64,000 nt of DNA, from contig JAVBKX010000006.1 in the NCBI GenBank assembly GCA_031553835.1, positions 1-64,000 on the forward strand, in the 5' to 3' direction. The notes beneath the pieces were generated by a model. The model saw nothing but the letters and a program-made list of their open reading frames with translations. It was not told the origin of the DNA and searched no databases. Below, piece by piece: positions 9,035 to 17,666 of the stretch. How positions within the stretch are numbered: position 1 is the first letter of the stretch; each line of letters begins with the position of its first letter. Source of the stretch: JAVBKX01 sp031553835. GTDB lineage: Bacteria; Bacteroidota; Bacteroidia; Bacteroidales; Azobacteroidaceae. The position numbers and the translations under genes are program-made.

Positions 9035-10501
9035 CTAACGGGTTGATTTCAGAGCTTCGTCAAGGCCGATTCCAAGAGCTTTGGCTACACCTTCGCCATA
9101 AGCCGGATCAGCTTTACAGCAATTGCGAACATGGCGCTGTTTGATAAAAAGTTCGGCATTGCCCATGGCACGGGCAGTATTTTCAAACAATACCTGCTGC
9201 TGTGCAGGCGACATCAGGCGGAACAAATCGCCGGGCTGGCTGTAATAGTCATCGTCGTACTCACGCTCATTGTAATTATAGGCATCGCCATGAAGCGTCA
9301 AAGGAGGCTCCTTCTTTTCGGGCGAGTCCTGCCATTCTCCATAACTGTTGGGTTCATAGCCCAATGTGGAGCCGTGGTTTCCGTCAACCCGCATAGCGCC
9401 GTCACGGTGAAATGCGTGGAACGGACAACGAGGCCGATTGACCGGAATCTGGGTGTGATTCACTCCTAACCGGTACCGTTGGGCATCGCCGTAAGAAAAC
9501 AAACGTCCCTGCAACATCTTATCAGGCGAAAAACCAATACCTTCCACCACATTCATCGGATTAAATGCCGATTGCTCTACTTCGGCGTAATAGTTTTCAG
9601 GATTTTTATTCAATTCCAGGATTCCGACATCCATTAACGGAAATTCTTTTTGCGACCAGACTTTAGTCAAATCGAAAGGATTAATCCGGTACTCATCTGC
9701 TTCTTTCTCGGTCATCACTTGTATTTTGAGTTCCCAACGGGGAAAGTCGCCATGTTCAATGGCGTTGTAGAGATCCCGCTGATGCGATTCGCGGTCTTTT
9801 GCAATGATAGCTTCGGCTTCCTGGTCGGTCAGGTTTTTGATGCCTTGCATAGTTTTAAAGTGAAACTTCACCCAGATACGAACATTATCGGCATTGATAA
9901 AACTATAGGTATGGCTGCCGAATCCGTGCATGTGGCGATATGAATAAGGAATACCGCGATCGCTCATCGTAATCGTTACCTGATGCAATGCTTCGGGCAG
10001 AAGCGTCCAAAAATCCCAATTGTTATTGGCGCTGCGGAGGTTTGTGCGCGGATCGCGCTTAACAGCATGGTTCAAGTCAGGAAATTTCAACGGGTCTCTC
10101 AAGAAAAATACCGGCGTATTATTACCTACTAAATCCCAGTTACCTTCATCGGTATAAAATTTCATGGCAAAACCGCGGATATCACGTTCGGCATCGGCAG
10201 CGCCACGTTCACCGGCCACGGTTGAGAAACGTACAAAACAATCGGTTTTTTTACCGACTTTAGCAAAAATCGACGCACGGGTATATTTTGTGATATCGTG
10301 CGTTACCGTGAATGTTCCATAAGCTCCGGAACCTTTGGCATGCATACGTCGTTCGGGAATCACTTCACGATCGAAGTGGGCGAGTTTTTCCAGGAACCAT
10401 GGGTCTTGTATCAACATAGGACCTCGTTGTCCCGCAGTCTGCGAATTTTGGTTGTCCGCTATGGGACGACCGGATTCTGTAGTCATTTTTTTCTTTTCCA
10501 T
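9035..10501 (-). CDS. katA: Monofunctional heme catalase
   Basis: Breaks hydrogen peroxide into water and oxygen in the cytosol. The 488-residue length fits clade 3 small-subunit catalases. The distal heme His lies in RRMHAKGSGAYG (about residue 54), the conserved Asn in VGNNTPVFF, and the proximal Tyr in SYGDAQRYRLG (about residue 330). The ATG at 10501 is preferred over an upstream TTG. TATATTTG on the minus strand (plus 10530-10537) is a likely promoter element. The gene appears monocistronic, with a strong hairpin downstream. Confidence 0.97.
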   Translation of the reverse strand: MEKKKMTTESGRPIADNQNSQTAGQRGPMLIQDPWFLEKLAHFDREVIPERRMHAKGSGAYGTFTVTHDITKYTRASIFAKVGKKTDCFVRFSTVAGERGAADAERDIRGFAMKFYTDEGNWDLVGNNTPVFFLRDPLKFPDLNHAVKRDPRTNLRSANNNWDFWTLLPEALHQVTITMSDRGIPYSYRHMHGFGSHTYSFINADNVRIWVKFHFKTMQGIKNLTDQEAEAIIAKDRESHQRDLYNAIEHGDFPRWELKIQVMTEKEADEYRINPFDLTKVWSQKEFPLMDVGILELNKNPENYYAEVEQSAFNPMNVVEGIGFSPDKMLQGRLFSYGDAQRYRLGVNHTQIPVNRPRCPFHAFHRDGAMRVDGNHGSTLGYEPNSYGEWQDSPEKKEPPLTLHGDAYNYNEREYDDDYYSQPGDLFRLMSPAQQQVLFENTARAMGNAELFIKQRHVRNCCKADPAYGEGVAKALGIGLDEALKSTR

Positions 10502-10644
10502 GGATATCAATTTAGAAGTTATTGTTGAGCAAATATAAGGTTAAATTTTGTTATCTGATCATTTTTATCATTTATTTAGATATCTTATCGAAACGATTAA
10601 GAAAATTGACAAAAATGTTGCAGTTATAAATGCCTCTACAAACA

Positions 10645-10688
10645 AAAAATTGTTTCAAACCATTCATTGGAATGTTGAAACAATTTTT
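10645..10688 (-). terminator. Terminator of the small membrane protein gene
   Basis: A 14-bp perfect stem (10645-10658 with 10675-10688) and a 16-base loop. On the minus strand it ends in TTTTTTG. It lies 31 bases after the stop of the gene at 10720-10917. Confidence 0.75.
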
Positions 10689-10719
10689 CGATAAACTATG
10701 TGCGAATTCTATACCATTC

Positions 10720-10917
10720 TTATACTTCTGTTTTCTGCGCTTCTGCAGGATATCCTGCAATTTCTTCTTCGTCGGAACAATGATGAGGAAATACTTTTCC
10801 ACTTAAAAGACGTAGCCATTGTTTTCTTTTTTCGGTATCCACTCCGATCAAATACCCTATTCCCAACCCAACTAAAGCTCCAATCGCCAAACCACCAACT
10901 AAATTACCGTTTTTCAT
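10720..10917 (-). CDS. Small YtxH-like membrane protein
   Basis: A 65-residue protein with one N-terminal glycine-rich membrane segment (LVGGLAIGALVGLGIGYLIG, about residues 6-25), followed by a charged cytosolic tail. This is the layout of YtxH/GlsB-like small membrane proteins, which are often stress related. The start is a clear ATG and a strong terminator follows. Function is unknown; the family assignment rests on layout rather than a diagnostic motif. Confidence 0.6.
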   Translation of the reverse strand: MKNGNLVGGLAIGALVGLGIGYLIGVDTEKRKQWLRLLSGKVFPHHCSDEEEIAGYPAEAQKTEV

Positions 10918-11008
10918 TGCTGTTCGTTTTATTAAATAATATTCGACATTAACTATTTAATAAACAAAAATACGGAGGTTTTTGTTGTCCGAAAAAACAA
11001 AAAACAAT

Positions 11009-12487
11009 TTAATAAGCCCTTGCAAACACAACGCGTTGAACAGATGGTTTTCCGGTTACCATACATTTTCCGGGCGTTCTGTCTCCTTCCAATGGAATGC
11101 AGCGGATGGTAGCTTTGGTTTCTTCTTTGATTAATTCTTCAGTTTCAGAAGTTCCATCCCAATGAGCCATAATGAACCCTCCATCTTCTATTTTGACTTT
11201 GAATTCATCGTATGATTCCACTGAAATGGTATGCGTACTGCGATAATTCAAAGCTTTGTTGTAAATATTTTCTTGAATATCATTGAGCAAATCTTTGATA
11301 TACAGTTCGATATTGTCGCAAGAAACCGTTTCTTTTGACAATGTATCCCGGCGGGCGACTTCAATAGTATTGTTTTCCAAATCGCGGCCTCCCATTGCCA
11401 ATCGTACGGGAACACCTTTCAATTCATATTCTGCAAATTTCCATCCCGGTTTTTTATTGTCGGCATTATCGTATTTTACACTGATACCCAATGCTTTTAA
11501 CTTGGATACAATTCCGGCAATTTTTTCATCGATTTGTTTCAATTGTTCGTCAGTACGATAAATAGGGACAATAACTACCTGATACGGAGCCAATTTTGGT
11601 GGTAACACCAAACCATTGTCATCGGAATGTGACATGATGAGGGCGCCCATCAAACGGGTGGAAACACCCCAGGAGGTAGCCCATACATAATCTCGTTTTC
11701 CTTCTTTATCTGTGAATAGTACATCAAATGCTTTTGCAAAATTTTGCCCCAAAAAGTGGGATGTCCCTGCTTGTAATGCTTTTCCATCCTGCATCAAAGC
11801 CTCGATGCAATAGGTTTCCAATGCTCCGGCAAAACGTTCGTTGGCCGATTTGAGGCCTTTTAAGACTGGAATAGCCATGAATTTTTCAGCAAAATCGGCA
11901 TATACATTTAACATGCGTTCGGTTTCTTCGATGGCTTCTTCGCGTGTGGCGTGAGCTGTATGCCCTTCCTGCCAGAGAAATTCGGCCGTGCGCAAAAATA
12001 AACGGGTGCGCATTTCCCAACGTACTACATTGGCCCATTGATTGCAGAGAATCGGCAAATCACGATAGGATTGGATCCAGTTGCGATAGGTATTCCAAAT
12101 AATAGTTTCGGAGGTAGGCCTCACAATTAATTCTTCTTCCAGTTTGGCTTCCGGATCGACAACGACTCCTTTTCCATTCGGATCATTTTTCAACCGGTAA
12201 TGAGTGACGACAGCACATTCTTTGGCGAAACCTTCTACATGGTCGGCTTCTTTACTCAAAAAAGATTTAGGAATAAATAAGGGAAAATAAGCATTTACAT
12301 GCCCTGTTTCTTTGAACATATCGTCTAACTGACGTTGTATTTTTTCCCATATAGCATAGCCGTAAGGTTTGATAACCATACATCCTCTTACGGCTGAATT
12401 TTCAGCCAGGTCAGCTTTTATTACTAAATCGTTGTACCATTGAGAGTAATTCTCACTTCTGGAAGTCAGTTCTTTAATTTCTGCCAT
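11009..12487 (-). CDS. proS: Prolyl-tRNA synthetase (archaeal/eukaryal type)
   Basis: A class II aminoacyl-tRNA synthetase that charges tRNA-Pro. The 492-residue length, the absence of the bacterial insertion domain and the C-terminal Tyr (VFARAY) mark the short archaeal/eukaryal-like form found in Bacteroidota. Visible motifs: YGYAIWEKIQ (motif 1 area), VVRWEMRTRLFLRTAEFLWQ with QEGHTAHAT (motif 2 area) and TRLMGALIMSHSDD (motif 3 area). The anticodon-binding domain starts near PYQVVIVPIYR (about residue 300). TAAATTTG on the minus strand (plus 12518-12525) is a candidate promoter box. Confidence 0.97.
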   Translation of the reverse strand: MAEIKELTSRSENYSQWYNDLVIKADLAENSAVRGCMVIKPYGYAIWEKIQRQLDDMFKETGHVNAYFPLFIPKSFLSKEADHVEGFAKECAVVTHYRLKNDPNGKGVVVDPEAKLEEELIVRPTSETIIWNTYRNWIQSYRDLPILCNQWANVVRWEMRTRLFLRTAEFLWQEGHTAHATREEAIEETERMLNVYADFAEKFMAIPVLKGLKSANERFAGALETYCIEALMQDGKALQAGTSHFLGQNFAKAFDVLFTDKEGKRDYVWATSWGVSTRLMGALIMSHSDDNGLVLPPKLAPYQVVIVPIYRTDEQLKQIDEKIAGIVSKLKALGISVKYDNADNKKPGWKFAEYELKGVPVRLAMGGRDLENNTIEVARRDTLSKETVSCDNIELYIKDLLNDIQENIYNKALNYRSTHTISVESYDEFKVKIEDGGFIMAHWDGTSETEELIKEETKATIRCIPLEGDRTPGKCMVTGKPSVQRVVFARAY

Positions 12488-12586
12488 TTTAAGTAATGTG
12501 ATTTTTTAATTTGCCCGCAAATTTACAATAAAAAACGAAATTTGTCTTTGTCGGATGGAGATTGTGGAAAAATTTATAGCAGTTTT

Positions 12587-12617
12587 TTTGCTCTTTATTG
12601 AAAAATATCTACATTTG
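12587..12617 (+). promoter_or_regulatory. Promoter of tRNA-Gly
   Basis: TTTG (12587-12590), a 19-base spacer and TACATTTG (12610-12617) match the Bacteroidota -33/-7 consensus. The mature tRNA starts 12 bases later. Confidence 0.7.
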
Positions 12618-12628
12618 CACTCTCAATT

Positions 12629-12701
12629 GCGAAAGTAGCTCAGTTGGTAGAGCATAACCTTGCCAAGGTTAGGGTCGCGGGTTCGAGTCCCGTCTTTCGC
12701 T
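12629..12701 (+). tRNA. tRNA-Gly (GCC anticodon)
   Basis: Acceptor arm GCGAAAG pairs with CTTTCGC. The D-arm is GCTC/GAGC, the anticodon loop TTGCCAA carries GCC, and the T-loop is TTCGAGT. The discriminator is T and CCA is not encoded. It has its own promoter and terminator. Confidence 0.95.
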
Positions 12702-12712
12702 CCGGATGTAAT

Positions 12713-12744
12713 AAAGGCTGATACCAATAAAGTATCGGCCTTTT
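12713..12744 (+). terminator. Terminator of tRNA-Gly
   Basis: A 12-bp stem with one G-T wobble (AAAGGCTGATAC at 12713-12724 with GTATCGGCCTTT at 12732-12743), followed by a short T run. Confidence 0.65.
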
Positions 12745-12789
12745 GCATAAAATGTACAATTAAATCAAGATACCATGTACTTATTTTCA

Positions 12790-15078
12790 ATGAAATCACG
12801 TTTTAAAATTACAACTTTCTTATTTGTATTCCTATCCGTTAGCTTTGGTGTAAAATCTCAGATCGTGTGGCCTGAAGGGCAGCTTTTGCCCACTTTTCCT
12901 GCGTCGAATCAAACGCAGGATTTAATTTTTCTTCAAAATAATGAAGATGCGGAAATGTATTTGTTTGCATCATTAAAAGGTATTGTCAATCAAAGTCAGC
13001 CACGAATATTCTCTTACGAAGGAGATGCTTTTGCGGAAGGCGCTTATACCTGGTTGAATTCATTGAAAGTGAAATACCGTGAAATTAGCAAAACAAATAC
13101 TTGGAGTGTATTGCAAAAATACCTTCCTGAGGTTTCCGGATTAATTGTTTATGATCCGGAAGAAATACATACGGTCAACCTGGCTACTACACTTGCACTG
13201 AATAAAAAAGCAGTGGTCGCTTCTCCATCGTTATTATCTAAATTAACCAGTCCGCCTTATAATCTGGCGATTTTAGAAGATCTTCGAGGAAAATTCGCAA
13301 ATAAACTGGAGGTTTATCAGACACTGTACGATGATTATTGGCCTAATCTCGACCATCGTTTGTTAATCGGACTAAATCCGGAAGCGCATAAAGCAGCCTT
13401 GCGCGAGTATGCTACTGCTTTGGGCGCTGCTGTGGTGTGGCTTGATCCCAAAGTGGCCGATGAAAGTGTATTGCTCAACAAATTTTTGGCATCGATGCCT
13501 GCCGGAGCTAATTATATGGGCTGGTGGCCGGAAGAACAGGCAGGCGTGGACAGGGTGTCACGATATGGCATAACAACCATAGCCAGTGATTATTGTTCTA
13601 ACCTCACATTTCATAGCGGGATGCCAAGGACGATTGAAGCCAAACCAATGTTGGCCAAACCGGAATTAGAAAACAAAATCTATGTTGCTTTTATCCTTAG
13701 TGATGGAGATAACTTACAATATGTGGAGCATTTGATGCGTAAATTGTGGAATAACGCCGACCGGGGTTCTGTGCCGATCGGGTGGACCATATCTCCGGCG
13801 ATGGTAGATGCAATGCCGGGAGCATTGAACTTTTACCATAAGACTGCGACCAACGGTGATAATCTGATATCAGGCCCTTCCGGATACGGTTATACTTACC
13901 CTAATTATTGGCCTGCGACTAATAGCAGGGAAGCGTTGAAGGGATTTGTCACTACTACGGAAGATTATAATGTACGTGCAGGGATCCGGGTCATTACTAT
14001 TTGGAACACTATTACCGGAGGTATTACTAAAAACGCGGGTGATATATTTGCTGCCAATGCTTCTACATTATTAGGATTGACAACTCAAAATACAGGAGGA
14101 GCGTTGACTATTTTCAAGGAATCTCTACCTTCGATGCCTCTTTCCTGTAATTATTGTACAGGTGAACAAGCCATGATAGAGCACATTAATAGCGCTTCAA
14201 AAGGTTGGGATGGTAAAAGTCCCAGATTTGTTATTATTCAGGCTCAACCATGGAAAGATGTTACTCCAACTACATTCAAAAAAGTGAAAAATACACTTGG
14301 CGCCAATTATTCGGTGGTTCGTCCCGATCAGATTTTTCAGCTCATTCGCGAAGCTAATGGTCTGTCGGTTAATCCCGGAGGTATAGAAGGAAATGGTTTG
14401 GGGCTAAGAGGTGTTTATTACAATGGAAAAAATTTTGAAACCAAAGCAGAAACGAAGATCGATGCCGGTATGGATTTTAATTGGGGAGCCGATTCGCCGG
14501 CGGCAGGAGTGGAAGCCAATAATTTTTCTGTAAGATGGACAGGAGAGGTGCAACCCCGATATACAGGGACGTACTCTTTTTATATCACAAGCAATAATGT
14601 GTCTCGCCTTTGGATTAATAACGAATTAATTATCGAAAAAGGAACGACTTATCAGGGTACTTTTAAAGATACTATTTCATTGAAAGCCGGACAAAAGTAC
14701 AAGATCAAAGCAGAATATATTGCAGGCACTACCACCTCTTCTTATAAATTAGAATGGGCTAGTGCGCTTCAATCCCGGGAAGTAATACCTCAAAGTCAAT
14801 TGTATGATGATACATCTTTATCCGGGATGAAGGATGTTAATGTTTTTTCTGATTTGAAACTGTTTGTCGCCAATGGTTTTCTGAATGTAGAAATGAATAA
14901 TGATGTTAACAAAGAAGTATGCTTAGTGATTCATGATGCTTGCGGGAAAGCATTGCTGAGGCAAAATATCCGGGAAGCAAGCCGGCAACTGGATGTCAGT
15001 CACTTTTCAAAAGGACTGTATCTCATTTCTGTGGATACAAAAAAATATTCCAAAACCATTAAATATATTATCAATTAA
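12790..15078 (+). CDS. T9SS-exported GxGYxYP/PA14 protein
   Basis: A 762-residue exported protein. A signal peptide (residues 1-24, ending FGVKSQ) precedes a long region related to GxGYxYP putative glycoside hydrolases. The name motif is visible as SGYGYTYP at about residue 365, with FILSDGDNLQY before it. A PA14-type domain follows (about 535-680: RGVYYNGKNF, VRWTGEVQPRYTGTYSFYI, RLWINNELII). The last 75 residues (FSDLKLFVANGFLNVEM to KGLYLISV) form a type A T9SS sorting domain. The enzyme is probably displayed on the cell surface and acts on glycans; the substrate is unknown. The ATG at 12790 places the signal peptide at the N-terminus; an upstream ATG at 12775 adds five residues. It converges on the cassette array. 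Confidence 0.85.
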   Translation: MKSRFKITTFLFVFLSVSFGVKSQIVWPEGQLLPTFPASNQTQDLIFLQNNEDAEMYLFASLKGIVNQSQPRIFSYEGDAFAEGAYTWLNSLKVKYREISKTNTWSVLQKYLPEVSGLIVYDPEEIHTVNLATTLALNKKAVVASPSLLSKLTSPPYNLAILEDLRGKFANKLEVYQTLYDDYWPNLDHRLLIGLNPEAHKAALREYATALGAAVVWLDPKVADESVLLNKFLASMPAGANYMGWWPEEQAGVDRVSRYGITTIASDYCSNLTFHSGMPRTIEAKPMLAKPELENKIYVAFILSDGDNLQYVEHLMRKLWNNADRGSVPIGWTISPAMVDAMPGALNFYHKTATNGDNLISGPSGYGYTYPNYWPATNSREALKGFVTTTEDYNVRAGIRVITIWNTITGGITKNAGDIFAANASTLLGLTTQNTGGALTIFKESLPSMPLSCNYCTGEQAMIEHINSASKGWDGKSPRFVIIQAQPWKDVTPTTFKKVKNTLGANYSVVRPDQIFQLIREANGLSVNPGGIEGNGLGLRGVYYNGKNFETKAETKIDAGMDFNWGADSPAAGVEANNFSVRWTGEVQPRYTGTYSFYITSNNVSRLWINNELIIEKGTTYQGTFKDTISLKAGQKYKIKAEYIAGTTTSSYKLEWASALQSREVIPQSQLYDDTSLSGMKDVNVFSDLKLFVANGFLNVEMNNDVNKEVCLVIHDACGKALLRQNIREASRQLDVSHFSKGLYLISVDTKKYSKTIKYIIN

Positions 15079-15089
15079 TCCCGGATTCA

Positions 15090-15231
15090 GTTGTGGATTT
15101 TTCCCGCCATACTGTTCCTTTATTTCTTCTTTACAGGTATTCAAAAGTTTTAATGCGTTTACACTTTGCGCCCATAATGTTTCGGGTAGCAAAACAAAAA
15201 GAAGTAAAAGATATTTGTAAGTTGTGTTCAT
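15090..15231 (-). pseudogene. 5-prime remnant of an exported-protein gene
   Basis: From the ATG at 15231 the frame encodes a signal peptide and about 25 mature residues (LLPETLWAQSVNALKLLNTCKEEIKEQ). These closely match the start of the protein at 15354-16748 (LLPATLWAQNTNEVKFLNACKDEVK). Similarity ends at about 15090, and the frame then runs antisense into the end of the T9SS gene. Just upstream, 15249-15281 encodes MKLLKLDKCH-stop, resembling that paralogue's last residues (LKSLILEKCDK). The remnant therefore contains two ends of paralogous copies with the middles deleted. Confidence 0.65.
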
Positions 15232-15301
15232 TGTTTGATGTAGGTTAATTAATGGCATTTGTCAAGTTTCAATAGTTTCATTTTTGCACTGTCGTTGGAT
15301 T

Positions 15302-15345
15302 GCCACCAACCTTTCACGCTTGAAAGCAGGCTGTGAGTTGGTGGC
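15302..15345 (-). repeat. attC-like site J
   Basis: A compact 44-base palindrome whose outer 9 bases pair perfectly (GCCACCAAC at 15302-15310 with GTTGGTGGC at 15337-15345). The centre shares the AAAGCAGGC core seen in sites E and F. It lies 8 bases past the stop of the 15354-16748 gene, as expected of the attC of that cassette. Confidence 0.6.
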
Positions 15346-15353
15346 TGGCATTA

Positions 15354-16748
15354 TTATTTATCACATTTTTCAAGTATCAATGATTTCAATTGTGGCTCTG
15401 TTTGTTCGTTAGGGCTTGCAATGTATTCCGAATAGTCTAAATACATCCATGTCCCGTTGTGCTTTTCTAAAAACCCTTTTATCTCGGTAAATACAGGCTT
15501 TGTTTCATCTATCCCGAATTCGAATGCGCTTTCGTGGATTCCGAAAGATTTCAATTCTTTCCATTTGCCATGACAAAGCGTATAAACAACGCATGTATTT
15601 ACTTTACTTTCATCGAAAAGGTCGATTACAAAAGCGATCTCATCCTTACCGTCGGCATTGATGTCTCCGATGTTTAACAAACAATAAAGTCCGAATGCTG
15701 TTCCCAAATACAAATCTTCCGTTCCCTGTTTATTGAGACCGAGGTAAACTTCCGACTCCTGCCGGTAAAACCAATTCCCCATTTCAAACCAATCGTCCTC
15801 AAGTGACAAAGGTATGCTATCAATTTCCATTTGGTAGCGTTTTGAAAAATTGTTTTGAAAAATAGTATCCTGTTTTCCATCACCATCAAAATCGCCAACA
15901 ACAAACAGTTTATCCAATTTTTGCAACTCCGGGTGGATTTCATGTTCAACAAGTTCAAGAAATTCGGCCTTCACATAGCCGCTTTTTTCGTTCTGTTGTA
16001 TTTTATACCAACCGTTTTTCAAGTCCTCTGTGATCTCGACAATATCCCCCAAGTGTGCGGCAGTTACAATATTGGCTTTATCCGATGGTTTTTCATGAAT
16101 ATTGGATTCCCGTACATTTACGATTGTTTTTTCGCCGACTTTTGGCAACGTAGAATATATTTTTCTGTAATCGTCGGGGCGGAATGTCAAATCTTCTTTT
16201 CTGCAATAATTTGTAAGACTATCAACATGCAGAATGGCATTGTAATTTTTGTCCGGCAACCGTTCTGTTGTTCTACTATAATGTTTGATAACTTTGACTA
16301 CGTTCTCTTCTTCGTCCCGTAATTCAATATCGACATAGATCAATTTATTTTTGTGCATGTAACGAACTCCGATAACAGAAGTATCCATTGCCGAACGCTC
16401 GTAACAGATAGAAGAAACCACATAGCCATCTTTATCAAAATAATGCATCGAAAAACGAATGGTTTCTGGGTAGTTGAACATCATGATGAATTTTCGAATT
16501 CGGCCATCGTTGTCGTAATAAATCATATTTGCGTCGGATTGATTTGTATAATCCGTTATACTTACGTTTCCGTCATTGTCCGGCTCTGCACCCCAAAGTA
16601 TTTGTTTTTTGTATAATTCCTGACTGTTGATTGCTTTTACTTCGTCTTTACAGGCGTTCAAAAATTTCACTTCGTTGGTATTTTGCGCCCACAGTGTGGC
16701 AGGCAGCAATGCCAAAATAATAAATCGGTATTTAAAATTTGTGTTCAT
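15354..16748 (-). CDS. Exported SH3b-domain protein with FG-GAP-like motifs
   Basis: A 464-residue protein with a signal peptide (residues 1-22, ending ATLWAQ). A bacterial SH3 domain is visible in the middle (about 210-265: VNVRESNIHEKPSD, GDIVEI, GWYKIQ, SGYVKAEFL). It is followed by two calcium-binding-like repeats (VGDFDGDGKQDTIF at about 290 and IGDINADGKDEIAF at about 370). Such proteins are usually periplasmic or surface located; the binding target is unknown. It lies 7 bases from the lipoprotein gene at 16756-17415, both in one cassette. A truncated paralogue lies downstream at 15090-15281. Confidence 0.75.
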   Translation of the reverse strand: MNTNFKYRFIILALLPATLWAQNTNEVKFLNACKDEVKAINSQELYKKQILWGAEPDNDGNVSITDYTNQSDANMIYYDNDGRIRKFIMMFNYPETIRFSMHYFDKDGYVVSSICYERSAMDTSVIGVRYMHKNKLIYVDIELRDEEENVVKVIKHYSRTTERLPDKNYNAILHVDSLTNYCRKEDLTFRPDDYRKIYSTLPKVGEKTIVNVRESNIHEKPSDKANIVTAAHLGDIVEITEDLKNGWYKIQQNEKSGYVKAEFLELVEHEIHPELQKLDKLFVVGDFDGDGKQDTIFQNNFSKRYQMEIDSIPLSLEDDWFEMGNWFYRQESEVYLGLNKQGTEDLYLGTAFGLYCLLNIGDINADGKDEIAFVIDLFDESKVNTCVVYTLCHGKWKELKSFGIHESAFEFGIDETKPVFTEIKGFLEKHNGTWMYLDYSEYIASPNEQTEPQLKSLILEKCDK

Positions 16749-16755
16749 ATTGTTT

Positions 16756-17415
16756 TTATCCTACAGGTTGAATCAACCATAATTTAATTTCCCCATGTAT
16801 TTTCTTGAAATGGTAAATGGATCCCCATTCACTTTTCCAATCAGGCTCAATTTGTTCTTTTCCAATTCCTATGTAAAATTTACCAAAATCAGGCTCTGTG
16901 TCATCATTGGTATAAAAAGATATGTCCATTGAAATGGTTTTTATTTTATTGATTCGAATATCTTTATGGTAGCCCTCTTGAAACGATTTGTTGAAATCAA
17001 ATAATTTGAGAAGTCTTATCATTTCATTGTCAATTATTTTAGAATGATGTTGTATAAAGTCCTTTTTCATAAATGGTACAGTGGAACTAACAGTATCATA
17101 GTTGCCATGCACCATATACCAACAGTCGGAAATTAACGGAAAGTTGATCAACTCTGTTAGTTGCTCTATATCTTGTTTTAGCACCAATTGCTTGAATTTT
17201 TTCAAGAAAGTAATAGCTTCTTCTTTGGTTATCTGGTCGTATTGCACATTGTCTTCATCTACGACCGATTCGCTTACAATAGAATCTGCAAGCAGAGTGT
17301 CAACCGCAACATGTGTTGTGTTTTCTCTTATATTTTGCATTGTTGTTTTTCCTTGTTTTCCGTTACAAGAAAAAATAATCAATGAAATCATTACTATTAA
17401 ACAGTTTTTTCTCAT
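16756..17415 (-). CDS. Hypothetical lipoprotein
   Basis: A 219-residue protein with a lipoprotein signal (IVMISLIIFSC, Cys at about residue 17). The mature part begins with a low-complexity acidic stretch, then a compact alpha-beta region containing FPLISDCWYMV and a C-terminal FGKFYIGIGKEQ. I do not recognise the family. It is the first gene of a two-gene cassette that starts at the core at 17458-17464, about 43 bases upstream. Confidence 0.65.
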   Translation of the reverse strand: MRKNCLIVMISLIIFSCNGKQGKTTMQNIRENTTHVAVDTLLADSIVSESVVDEDNVQYDQITKEEAITFLKKFKQLVLKQDIEQLTELINFPLISDCWYMVHGNYDTVSSTVPFMKKDFIQHHSKIIDNEMIRLLKLFDFNKSFQEGYHKDIRINKIKTISMDISFYTNDDTEPDFGKFYIGIGKEQIEPDWKSEWGSIYHFKKIHGEIKLWLIQPVG

Positions 17416-17457
17416 CTTATTCTTATTTTATTGTTAGTCGCATTGTCTGTACATTGT

Positions 17458-17509
17458 GCCCAACATTCCACCGCTCGTCACCCTCCTGAAAACAGGTACT
17501 GTGTTAAAA
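17458..17509 (-). repeat. Degenerate attC-like site I
   Basis: On the minus strand the outer core is GTTGGGC (plus 17458-17464), which fits GTTRRRY. The adjacent GGGTGACGAGCGG resembles the GTTGACGAGCG of site E. The other arm (GTTAAAA at plus 17503-17509) is weak, so the site is probably truncated. Confidence 0.35.
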
Positions 17510-17656
17510 TCCAAATTTATTTTCTGTTTTTTTGCACTGTTTTATCTTCTTTTTATCTACTTTCACCGATTCATCGGGACATATTTTTTGCGCGTGCATA
17601 TACCCGCTTAAATGTATAAATATAAAAACAGTGACTATTTTAAGTAGCGTATTCAT
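17504..17656 (-). CDS. Tiny exported peptide or gene fragment
   Basis: From the ATG at 17656 a 50-residue frame has a good signal peptide (MNTLLKIVTVFIFIHLSGYMHAQ) followed by only 27 lysine-rich residues with two Cys. It begins 11 bases after the stop of the gene at 17667-18563 and ends inside the degenerate attC site I. It is either a small secreted peptide or the surviving 5-prime end of a cassette gene. I cannot distinguish these. Confidence 0.4.
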   Translation of the reverse strand: MNTLLKIVTVFIFIHLSGYMHAQKICPDESVKVDKKKIKQCKKTENKFGF

Positions 17657-17666
17657 ATTGATTTTG

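Noticed and set aside
10572..10802. 76-codon minus-strand frame next to katA
   Set aside because: It covers the terminator hairpin and overlaps the better supported small membrane protein gene.
6974..12487. Functional link between tRNA-Pro and proS in the same region
   Set aside because: They are 4 kb apart with unrelated genes and terminators between them; the co-location is probably chance.
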